Source: Cymbomonas tetramitiformis | Taxonomy: Eukaryota; Chlorophyta; Pyramimonadophyceae; Pyramimonadales; Pyramimonadaceae | Direction: 5' to 3' | DNA: 64,000 bases | NCBI GenBank assembly: GCA_001247695.2 | Contig: LGRX02035213.1 | Coordinates: forward strand, 32,656 to 96,655 | Shown here: piece after piece, positions 55,255 through 64,000 of the stretch | Layout of the letters: every line of letters begins with the position of its first letter | Position numbering within the stretch: the first letter of the stretch is position 1 | Made by a program: the position numbers and the translations under genes | The notes under the pieces: model-generated | Told to the model about the DNA's origin: nothing | Database searches by the model: none | The model's input: the letters and a program-made list of their open reading frames with translations, nothing else

Positions 55255-56324
55255 TTAGATGTCCAGTACTCCGCTTGCAACAATTGTGACATCCTTCCGT
55301 GGTTTATCTCCGGCCCCCGTGGGATTTGCTTCGACAGCACGCACAACCTCCAAACCTTCAAGCACTTTCCCGAAAACGACATGCTTGCCGTTCAAAAAAG
55401 GAGTCGGCGCAAGAGTGATAAAAAACTGGCTCCCGTTGGTCCCCGGGCCTGCGTTGGCCATTGATAGAGCACCAGCCTCTGCGTGCCCATACATGAAACC
55501 TTCATCCGGAAAGCTGCTACCGTATATCGAATAACCGCCGCGTCCGTCACCGCGAGTGAAGTCACCGCCCTGCACTCCACGGAAGTAAGCTGTCAGCTCG
55601 AAGGAAGAAAACAACTTTGACGTGTATGGAAGAGAGGCGCCTCGAACGAAAGTTTGCAACAGTCGCTAGAGCATTGGATTCTTCCAGTCGTGTTCTTTTG
55701 GAGGCATTACGAACGACTGTGTCGAGTTCTCAACGAGTCGAACCGAGCCGAAATCACCGGAGCATTCAAGATTTTAGATTCAGTGGAATCGTGTATGTTT
55801 CTGACCTGAATAACGAAGTTCTTGATGACGCGGTGGAACTTACTGTTTGCATATCCGAATCCGCGTTCTCCTGTGGTCAGCTCTTTGAAGTTGCGCACCG
55901 TATTTGGTAAATCAGCGCCGTAAAGTCCCATCACTATCCTACCAGAACTTTCGCCTCCAATTTCGATATCGAAGTAGACTTTCTCAGTGATCTCGTTCGT
56001 CGGAGAGTTTGCTGGTGGCGCACTCCGTGCATACTGAACGAACCGCGAGGTACTTTCGTCCTTACTCGCTTCGAGGGACTTGTTTGGATCGAAGGCATCA
56101 AAAAGGCCGGCTTGTGCAGGGGGCTGGGCAGCGATTCCTCCGGAGAGAACGCCTGCGCTCAAAATTGCGCGCCGTGAGGTCTGTTCATGCGATGATGAGT
56201 TCTTGGCGTTGCAGGAAATAACTCGGTGTGCCGTCTTGTGACCGGCAACCTGTGAAGCTGCCTTTCGTCGCTGACATTTGGCGACCAAGTTGAAAGCAGG
56301 AGCTTGTGTGGCGATATAGACCAT
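55255..56324 (-). CDS. Cyclophilin-type peptidyl-prolyl isomerase, thylakoid lumen
   Basis: Two exons: 56324-55806 (173 codons, ATG at 56322-56324) and 55569-55255 with a TAA stop; the intron has gt...ag ends and phase 0, giving 277 residues. Residues 1-50 are a basic, Ser/Ala-rich transit region; [20 protein letters not shown] is a twin-arginine signal with Ala-x-Ala before GLFDAFDPN, so the enzyme should go to the thylakoid lumen by the Tat route. The catalytic fold has FHRVI (active Arg), [27 protein letters not shown] and GKHVVFG; the ligand Trp of human cyclophilin A is Phe here (TPFLNG), common in plant lumenal forms. It catalyses cis-trans isomerisation at proline. A TATATA word near 56492-56499 may be its promoter. 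Confidence 0.93.
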
Positions 56325-56835
56325 TTTGAAATTATTTCTGCCTTGTGCGCTGGCTCTTGAAGATCGCTGCAGAAATGAGCGAAGAAAACTCACCGCACCG
56401 CCCTGACGTGAGACAGGGAAACGGAACGGACTCGCTGTATCGTGGACAGTCACAGTGACACTCACACTCGACTGTTGTAGAGGCTCTACAGTATATAGTT
56501 GATGTCGCTGTCGCTGTCGTCGTGTTATCTTTATCACGAAGATTCGAGATAATCCCGATGACGATGACGTGCACGTCAGCTCTTGTCGGTTGTCGCCACA
56601 TTTTTCACATCGACATGATTAAACATCCCTTCTCTCACAAGCCAGAGCCTCCGGACGCGGCGATTTTCTCCCGGTTTATCGATTTTTTGAAATTTTCTGT
56701 GGCAGTCTGGAGGTTACGAGCTGCTTTCCATTACTTTCTGTCGAGAATCGCGCGATCGGCCGCTGCTGATCGCTGCGCGGCCGAAGGCTCGTAACCTCTG
56801 GCTTGCGAGAGTAAAACATCCCTAACATGTCAGAT
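56325..56835. other. Promoter side of the cyclophilin gene with a small inverted repeat
   Basis: 56620-56815 contains inverted pairs (AAACATCCC..CTCTCACAAGCCAGAG against CTCTGGCTTGCGAGAG..AAACATCCC; GGAGGTTACGAGC against GCTCGTAACCTC). It ends where the LINE fragment begins. Confidence 0.55.
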
Positions 56836-56852
56836 GAACAGATGAATGGTCC

Positions 56853-57969
56853 CTCGAATGTGGAGTTCCTCAGGGAGAAGTTTTGAGCCCACTAAGGTTT
56901 GTAGCCATTATGGATATTCTGGCAATTTGGTTAGCAAAAAGAGCAAACGGTGCAAACCCGAAAGGAACCACATATGGATACGAACTGAACTCGGAACGCC
57001 ACAGACCAGACAAACCAGGAAATAATGTTATTCCTCCCTCCCAAAACCTATTAGAAAAGGACACCCCTTTAAATATCTTTGCACGGTTCTTCTGTGATGA
57101 CATCATGCTCGTGGGGAAAACTAAAGACGAAGTCCAAGACATGCTTGGTATAGTTAATGAATTTATGAGTTTCATCGGTATTCCTATCAATGTTAAGAAA
57201 TCCAAATACTCTTACAGAAAGCGCATCAAACCCCATGGCAAAATGGTGACACGATATGACCTGTCCGATGATTTACTCATCTCTGGGGGTCACCTGGAGC
57301 CCAATACCAATGACTCAAGTCCTTCCATTGATGCGAAATGGATACCCCCTGAGTCACCAGATTTTCTCGATTTCTCTAACCGCAAAGAGGTAAACAGATA
57401 CCTCGGAGTTTGGTTTGCACTAAATGGGGAATGGGAAAAACAGGCGGAAATCCTTATCGACAGACTTAAATCTACTCTCACATCCATCCAACTGCAACAC
57501 ATGACTCTACACCAGCTAAGATATGTTATGAATGCGGTTGTAGCGTGTAGTTCCGAGGATGGCGTACCCCCTTAAAGTTACCTCAGCAATTGCCAACTCC
57601 TCAAAGAATGTTGCAATTGAATTAGACAAAATGATAGCTTCGTTTATAATCAAATACCTGGGCTGCCCAGTTGACACTAATCACCAAATAATCTGGACAG
57701 CAGTCTGCCAGGGCGGGTACGGTATTGATAGTGTCTTCGATATTGCAACTGCGTCGTGTATTACTGAAACCATGAACACCTTGTGTTCTGCAGATGAACA
57801 CGAATACTGGCAACGCAACCACACGGACCGTATCATTGACCCACACCTTATCTCACTATACCGTAGAAACAGCAATCTATGGCTTAAAATAATAATTCAA
57901 AACATGAACAACGAAATGAGTAATAATGCCATCTCGGGCTTCCCCTTATCACACCATGCAACCTACTAG
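56853..57969 (+). pseudogene. LINE-type (non-LTR) reverse transcriptase, 5'-truncated, frameshifted
   Basis: Starts inside the RT at GVPQGEVLSPLRF, a hallmark of non-LTR retrotransposons, then the catalytic box FFCDDIMLV (near 57088-57114), SFIGIPINVKKSKY and RYLGVWFALNGEWEKQ. The frame ends near 57575 and continues in another frame from 57559 (KVTSAIANSSKNVAIELDKMI) to 57969. No endonuclease or 5' part is present, as expected for a truncated insertion. I cannot assign the clade. Confidence 0.8.
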
Positions 57970-58762
57970 AATGTCCTAGTGACACAGTGAAAACGTTGAA
58001 CGCCGTAGGGTTTGAGCGAGGCAATCGGGTATATCAAAAGATAGAAATGAATACACGACTCTCAGGCTATCTAAGCTCTGAGGCCGTCACTAGGCAATCA
58101 TATCGTGTGTCACAGTCTAAGCTACCGAAGTCGAACTACTGAGTACAGGTAGGAAGTCACTGTATTGTCACTGTCACTATCATACGTCATACGTGGTACT
58201 GAACTACTGAATCTCAGCACACCACCTCGGCTGAGGTGGCACAAGAATGTGAAATAGGTAGCTAATGCAAACTAAGAGGTCCCCGTCCACGGATCAGAAC
58301 AACATCGACCAAAGGGCCGACCTGCCGCCATCCCCGCTTCCGGCTAACCCTCTAAACCGAATGCTATAGTACTAGTATATGCATGCCAACTAGGTGGACT
58401 GCCACAAGGATATGCAAATAGTAACTGGTCTCCGCAAGATCTCGCTCCCCGATAGATACTCTCATCCGATGCTGCTCGGCTCGACGGTCAACCAGTACTC
58501 GAGGTCATAGAAGATGTCAAAGAAGTATAGGATGTAGTCAAAGGCCCAAATCCAGTCAAATGTGCTTAAGGTCAGAGTAGAGCTGTCGGTGTCTAAGGTC
58601 TCATAGGGCAGGTCATAGGTACCAGTCTGTCCACGAACACAAAGTCCAGTCCAGAAGGGCACCACGTCAAAGGGCATCAATCCAGTCAGACCAGAAAGAC
58701 CCCTTGCCCGACCGCTGCCGGCTCATAGGCCTGCAGCTCAGCCGGACAGAGGACCAGAGAAC
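57970..58762. other. Possible 3' LTR and flank of the copia element
   Basis: On the minus strand this lies downstream of the copia stop, where a 3' LTR is expected. No second copy exists in the window, so its limits cannot be set. No coding region is seen. Confidence 0.35.
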
Positions 58763-59990
58763 CTAGGAGTCACCCGCACCACTGGGGTGCGGGCGGATCA
58801 CGTCCATGAAGGACTCGATCATGCTGATGATAACCCGCACCTTGTCCTTGAGCCCAGGAAGAGGCTTGGTGAAGATATCAGCCAGGTTGAGTAAAGTGTT
58901 GATGTAAACAGGCACTAGGTACCCAGCACACACCCACCCCCGAAAGCAGTGAAAACGGATCAACACATGCTTAATCTTGGTGGATAGCATGACATTCCTC
59001 AGAATGGAGGAGGCCGCCTGGTTGTCAATCATGACAGCCACCGGGAGCTCCAGCCTGGGAATGAAGGGTCCAGAGGTACCATACATGCCAGACCGCTGAG
59101 AGTGGTACTCCCGCGGACCGTCCTCGTAGCCCGTGCCGCCATCAAATGGTATTGGCACCGCGTGAGGCAGGGCATACAGGCTGCTGTCAGGAACAGGCTC
59201 AGCCTCCCGGTAGTGTAGGGGGGAGGCGGGGCCCATCTGACCATGACCCATAGCATGATTCTCGAAGAACGTGGCCGCCCTCTGCATCCAAGAAGTGTCA
59301 GCCGCAGGGAAGGCCGTAGACAGAGCCAGAGCAGACACACCCGGCTCCTGCTGCGTGATTCTGATAAATCCGAACATCTCCACAATCATATGGATAGCAG
59401 ACATGGCCCGCTGCCCAACCACAGAGGCGGCCACATACTCAGATCCAGTGGAGGACATCTCAGCATCAGTCTGGCGGGCACACACCCAATGAAGCACCAT
59501 GCCGTTGAGGAACACAATGCCCCCTGAGTAGGAGAGGCACCCGTTGAGTTTGTCACGAGCATGGTCAGCATCCGAATACACCTGTATTGTGAGCACAGAA
59601 AGCGGTGCACTGGGGTAAGCATAACGGATACGGTAGTGCCGTGTGAAGTAAAGATACTGAGCCACTCTCTGAAGTGCCTCCCAGGCCTGAGCCGAGGGGC
59701 ATGAGGAGAACTGTGCCAGATATATGACCGAGTAATACACATCCGGCCTGGTGCACCGTGCAATCCACAGCAGGGACCCGAGCAGTGAGAGATACGGGGT
59801 GACAAGGGTGAGATCAGGGTGCTCCGGCTTCTGGATAATGAGGTTCACATCCATCGGATTGTGGAAGGTTTTGGCCGGAAGCTTGAACTTGGACATGAGC
59901 TCCTTGATCTGCCTGGTTTGGGACAGTGCAATGCCCCACCGATCACTACATTCTGAAAGGGGGTCGAAAAGTCCGCTAAATAATTTTTCA
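58763..59990 (-). pseudogene. Ty1/copia Pol C-terminus (end of RT and RNase H), 5'-truncated
   Basis: Minus-strand frame with the copia-specific tract SLLGSLLWIARCTRPDVYYSV, then RNase H signatures VYSDADHARDKLNGCLSYSGG, TDAEMSSTGSEYVAAS, MIDNQAASSILRN and LADIFTKPLPG. The RT catalytic box, integrase and gag are absent: the match starts near 59960-59990 in other DNA, although the frame stays open to 60175. An extra loop of about 90 residues between RNase H motifs (AALSTAFPAADTSW to FIPRL) is longer than usual. Confidence 0.88.
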
Positions 59991-60149
59991 ATTGACACGG
60001 TGCGCGACGTTCGATTACGAAACGATTCTATTTTTTTGAACGCTCCAGAATATTTATTCCTGCCACGGCATAAAGGATGCCTCGTGACGCAGAGGGATCG
60101 ATATCCCCTCGACGTATGACACCGCGTTGACGCGAATCTTTGCAGGCGA

Positions 60150-61231
60150 GGAGCAGGTTTGCAGGCGAGGAGCACGGCCGAAAATCGATAGCCAAAATAA
60201 ACGACGCTTGGAAAAGAGCGAAGACCTACTATGCAATAAAATTCGACAAGAAAAGTGGGGGCTATTTCGCACCGAGTTGCAATGGGACCACCGTGAAACG
60301 CTTGGCTGCAACTGCGAAGGACTGGCTGCCGTTTATCGACGACCGCCCGGAAATCCTGGAAATCTGGATGCTCTGGGCAAAAATAATAAGCATAGGACGA
60401 GCGCTGGAGCCCTCAGAAGACCAGCAGGTTGAGTTTGGGGAGTTGTGCCGAACCTTCTTTCGCCTCGTGCGGACGAATTTCACAGACAACGGGCTGGCCT
60501 ACTACGTTCATACGCTGGCTATGCACGGCGGTGAGTGCCCACTCGAGCACTGCTATGCTGATTATTTGACAGGGTTGAAGCGCACCTTAGAAACTGTTCG
60601 GAGTCAAACCGAAGCTGGAGGGGAACCTCACAGACTGCAGCCTCAAATTTCTTTTTTGATTACAGGAGAGTACATGCTTGCTCTCGGATCTCTGGGGAAG
60701 CACATGAACGAAGCCGTCGAGCATCACCACAAGGAAAGCTGGATTCGGGTGGGCCATACCTTCAAAGGCGGTGCTCCTGGCAATCCTTTCGCGGTGAAGC
60801 TCGAGGATGGGGGCTTCCTGAAAACAGAGGGTCAGCAATATGAGCACGGAAAGCAAAGCGTGACGCTAGCATTGATGCAAGCGCAAAACCGTCTCTTTTT
60901 TGACGAGTTTTCATCCACCTGGGATGACGAGGTCTGGGAAACTTGCGGGATGCAAAAGCCTACGGCAGACCAGCCCCTAAGGGGGACCGCTGGAGCCGCG
61001 TCCTACCCGATTGAGCTGAGGGAAGCCAGGCAGAACGTACGTCGCCAGTCAAAGAGGCTCGAGGGAGAGGAGGCAAACCTCGCAAAGCTAAAGAATCAGA
61101 ACAGCGAAAACAACGCCGGCTTGATATTGCTGTCCGAAAGTAGGGTTGCAAATTACACCCGCGCCGTGGAACGAGCGGAAGAGAAAGAAAAAATGCTTCA
61201 GGAACTGATAAGCGAGCCCGCGCCTCCATAA
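60150..61231 (+). CDS. Hypothetical protein with coiled-coil tail, possibly transposase-derived
   Basis: An open frame of about 360 codons without ATG at its start; it follows TTTGCAGGCGAGGAGCA, present twice 19 bp apart, so the exon can begin at 60150 or 60169. The region LAYYVHTLAMHGGECPLEHC and SLGKHMNEAVEHHHKE recalls the H..H...E..N...K end of KDZ-type transposases, but only loosely. Residues about 290-355 are a charged coiled coil. The ORF is intact and its base composition differs from the AT-rich flank. The first exon is not found; it may be the copia-interrupted DNA to the left. Confidence 0.45.
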
Positions 61232-61752
61232 GCCCTGTCACAAAATTTCTTGCTCAGCAATTCGTGCATGAAATGAGCGTTTCAGGCCTGTGCTGGGAAA
61301 AGTGGTACGGTAGTCCGACTGTTTTGACTTAGTAACACTGAGGGTAACTTTTTCTGAACACTGGAGGATGAATTCTAGCACTCAGAGCTGAGTGCTACAG
61401 CAGAGCAGAGACTGATTGCTCTCATCTCACATTGCGTTTGTAATTATAATTATAAAATTTAAGATCGGTATCTTCACTTTTCAGAGGGAATATTTGTGAT
61501 CACGTGTCGAGATCTGATATTTGTATATCAAATCCGCAATCGCGCTGCAACCTGATTCATTCTTCTCATGGATGATGTTCATGTCATCGCTACCAATCGG
61601 AGGCTATTAAAAATTTCGCCGCTCAGTTCCCCCCTATAATCGACCGTCGGAAACATTATATCCGACGTCCCATGCCTTCGCGATCGTTTTCGCCGCTTAG
61701 TTCCGCCCCGATTTAACAGACTTCTGGACCCCCCTTCAGAATGTAGTGATAG
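61232..61752. other. Intergenic, no gene seen
   Basis: Short AT-rich interval with no coding signal. Confidence 0.45.
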
Positions 61753-62088
61753 TCAACCGCAAGCTGCAAGACGGCTGTCATACGGCCAAGATTCTTGCTC
61801 TTGAATGCCGCCTACTTCCAAAACCTGCCGCAGGTGGTCCAGGTGCTCCTCGGGGTTGCGTGAGAAGATCATAATGTCATCCACAAAAACTTTGACGAAC
61901 GGTAGGTGACCCAAGTACTTCTGCATCATCCGCTGCCAACACGAAGGACTATTGGACAGCCCCATTGGCATGACCAACCACTCATATGCTCCAAACGGCG
62001 TGGTCATGGCGGTCTTCTCCACTGCTTCTTCCTCCATAGGGACTCGTGCCAAAACCCCCACAATGCATCAGCGGTAGAAAAGATGGTT
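61753..62088 (-). pseudogene. Ty3/gypsy reverse transcriptase fragment
   Basis: Reads FSTADALWGFW, then after a frameshift VEKTAMTTPFGAYEWLVMPM, SNSPSCWQRMMQKYLG and VFVDDIMIFSRNPEEHLDHLRQVL. Only about 110 residues around the catalytic box remain. It is cut at 62088 by the LTR that begins at 62089, which shows the order of insertion. It is not the same family as the RT at 51.4-53.0 kb. Confidence 0.85.
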
Positions 62089-62754
62089 TGTGCCCGGAGG
62101 CACAGCGTGAGCCGATATGTCTATGCGTCCGTATGTGTGTCATCGGGAGTAATCTGGGATTGGCACGATGACAGTGAAATTGGGCTTGAAATCACGATGA
62201 GAATGAGTACCAGATGTCCGGGGTATGACAGTATGACACTATGACACTATGACACTATAGTAGTATGACAGTACTGTGGGGTGGTCATCGTGGCACTCAG
62301 TCAGACCCTCGAAGAATGGTCAGATTCGCATCGGGATCGGAAAGACAATGAAATCGAATATCAGATGTCGGGCTATGCAGTATGACACTATGACAGTATG
62401 ACAGTATGACAGTACAGTAGTATGACAGTACTGTGTGGCAGTCATCGTGTCAGTCTGTCGACATAACATCTGAATCGAGAATGACGAATCGGAATTAGAA
62501 ATGAGATCGGATCGGGAATTGAACGTTGAGCCGAAGTGTGACATCGGCTGCCGGGTGGTTGACCCTGCAACCTGAGTGACGAGTGAATAAGTAGAGCACT
62601 TGAGAAGTGTTTAGCCTTCAGAACTCGGAACCGAATTATCGTTTGTACCTCAATCTGGCCCTGATCCAGTATATTATAAAATCCGAATTGTGTACCTTTG
62701 CACGTTCAATCAAAAACATATTTCCGAGCATCTGTCGTACTGCCCACAGGCACA
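62089..62754 (+). repeat. LTR with GACAGTATGACACTAT microsatellite, copy 2 (666 bp)
   Basis: Direct copy of 49766-50441 with indels in the microsatellite. It too is followed by ATTGGTATCAAT (primer-site-like) and then unrelated AT-rich DNA, so it is the 5' end of a second insertion that is truncated just inside. Confidence 0.85.
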
Positions 62755-62860
62755 ATTGGTATCAATGATATATCATATAACCATATAAATAGTCAGGCAC
62801 ATATGATATATCACATCTATGGCGTCCTTAGGATCATACGTCTAAAGTGAACAAGGCATT

Positions 62861-63289
62861 CTATGCATCAATGTCATCTTCTTCCTCAAGGAAGCCCGCC
62901 TCACGGAGCTCAACCTCGTGTTCAACCACTGCCGATTCCTCATTCTTGGCCAGGTGATCCCAATCAACCGCGGGGTCCAAGTCAGCCCCTTCCAGAGCAG
63001 GCAACTTGTAGGTTGGGTCATTGGGGTAGTTCTTGTAGATGTTGACGATCTCATTGAGAGCTTCAGGTGAGAGACGTGTACGTCGTAGGCCCACAATCAA
63101 ACCAGCAATGCTGAAGATCCTCTCGCACTCAATCTGGGAACCAGGGATACCGAGTATGGCGCGAGCGACAGGAGCGATGAAGGGGAAGTTCTTCTCATTC
63201 AGAGACCACCAAACTAGCACACCACCAACTTTCTCGATATCCTCCAAGGAAATGCGCAGACCTCGGAACTTCTTGAGTTCCGCCACCAT
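62861..63289 (-). pseudogene. hAT transposase C-terminal dimerisation domain fragment
   Basis: The ATG at 63287-63289 may be fortuitous. WWSLNEKNFPFIAPVAR, ILGIPGSQIECERIFSIAG and RRTRLSPEALNEIV are the conserved hAT C-terminal dimerisation signature. The acidic tail ends at 62861. The catalytic DDE part and BED finger are missing because the DIRS-like DNA joins at about 63290-63303. Confidence 0.88.
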
Positions 63290-63302
63290 ACACAGGGAGA
63301 TG

Positions 63303-64000
63303 GTGGGCTACTTGCAAGCCCTTCGGTCCTTCTCGGGCTTTGTGGAGGGGAGTACACTTAAACTGTACACAGACTCTCAGGCAGGCTGTCAGATTTTGGA
63401 CAAGCTAGGGCTGTAGCTCTAAGCATCGGCTGCATCGGCTGGTGGTGAGCATCTTCTGGGAGTGCACCCGGCTGGGAGTGTCACTCTATCCCGTGTGGGT
63501 GCCTCGGGAGCTGAATGCTCAGGCGGACTATCTGGCAGGCATCTATGACGGGGATGACTGGCAACTGAACCCGTATTGGTTCAGATGGCTCGACGGGCTC
63601 TGGGGTCAACACACAGTGGACCGCTTTGCCACGGACAAGAATGCTTTGCTGCCTCGGTTCAACAGCAGGTGGTGGTGCCCAGGCTCGGAGAACATTGACT
63701 GTTTCTCCCTTACGGACTGGTGGCTTGAGAACAACTGGTGCAACCCCCCCTTCGGCTTGGTGGGTACGCTCTTGGAGGTGCTCAGGAGGTTCTCAGCGGT
63801 GGCTACAATCATTGTGCCGTACTGGACTGGCAGGCACTGGTGGCCCATCCTCTGTCCGGACGGGCAACACTTCGCACCCTTCGTACGGGACTGGAGGGAG
63901 CTCCCGAGGGACACGGCAGAGGCTCTGTTCCTGCCTGGTGCGGGCCGAGCTAATGAGAGAGCCGTGGGCCCGCCTAACTTCAGGGTGATGGCTCTGCGGG
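63303..64000 (+). pseudogene. DIRS-like retroelement: RNase H end and Dam-type methyltransferase domain, partial
   Basis: Starts in RNase H (LKLYTDSQAGCQILDKLG), shifts frame near 63412, then HRLVVSIFWECTRLGVSL and VPRELNAQADYLAG finish RNase H. Next comes VDRFATDKNALLPRFNSRWW, NWCNPPFGLVGTLLEVL (N-P-P-F is the adenine-methyltransferase box) and VATIIVPYWTGRHWWP, the methyltransferase-like domain typical of DIRS elements. The frame is open to the window end at 64000; the tyrosine recombinase would lie beyond it or on another ORF. Confidence 0.85.

Noticed and set aside
49766..62754. The two 0.67-kb LTRs as the ends of one 13-kb element
   Set aside because: Both are followed by the same primer-site-like sequence, and unrelated host genes and elements lie between them.
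63606..63988. ORFs on both strands at the right end
   Set aside because: They are shadows of the DIRS RNase H/methyltransferase frame, which has an open frame to the window end although it lacks a start codon.

Overview
The window looks like a nuclear fragment of a repeat-rich eukaryotic genome, most likely a green alga of the prasinophyte/chlorophyte kind (inference). Reasons: host genes are split by GT-AG introns; one gene encodes a cyclophilin with a chloroplast transit region followed by a twin-arginine thylakoid-lumen signal; another is the C-terminal part of a large multi-helix membrane protein of a type I associate with prasinophyte genomes; and most of the DNA is transposons of many classes. 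There is no operon, Shine-Dalgarno pattern or CRISPR array.

Host genes I can support: (1) the 3' part of a multi-exon membrane protein gene, about 223-4450 (+); (2) a small acidic hypothetical gene, 7974-8378 (+); (3) an amino-acid transporter of the AAAP/SLC38 type in at least eight exons, 32990-36978 (+); (4) a two-exon lumenal peptidyl-prolyl isomerase, 55255-56324 (-); (5) a hypothetical, perhaps transposon-derived gene, about 60150-61231 (+).

The centre (11.6-30.8 kb) is a stack of nested insertions that can be resolved to the base. An old repeat (level 0) contains a pogo-like MITE (CAGT...ACTG, TA duplication; 326 bp once later insertions are removed; 11622-30844). Inside it sits a gag-only LTR retrotransposon (213-bp LTRs, TAAGG duplication; 11824-30715). 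Inside the gag of that element sits a 15.5-kb Ty3/gypsy-type element on the minus strand (CGCC duplication; 13435-28959). Removing the last insertion rejoins the gag frame exactly.

The 15.5-kb element is the most interesting object. It has two giant open frames. The gag/protease frame (about 2138 codons) is followed by a -1-frame pol of 2347 codons that carries, in order, hydrophobic helices, reverse transcriptase, RNase H, a DNMT3-like cytosine-5 methyltransferase, an HHCC/DDE integrase, a PHD finger and a second SAM-dependent methyltransferase-like domain with a T-S-P-W-F motif. Its terminal repeats are not ordinary LTRs: the order is A-B-gc-A-interior-B, the split-direct-repeat layout known from tyrosine-recombinase retroelements, here with a DDE integrase and a target duplication. 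The terminal copies differ at one base that I can see, so the insertion is young.

The rest holds further elements: fold-back elements (5801-6312, 41340-42552), a 6 x 185-bp satellite (39142-40251), a 2.77-kb pogo-like element (40599-43368) with a 41-codon ORF, a G-rich tandem duplication (43.4-44.3 kb), a MULE-like element with a 9-bp duplication (46718-48710), two copies of a 0.67-kb LTR followed by a tRNA-iMet-like primer site (49766, 62089), broken gypsy, LINE, copia, hAT and DIRS coding regions, and several minisatellites, one of which multiplies a splice donor of the transporter gene.
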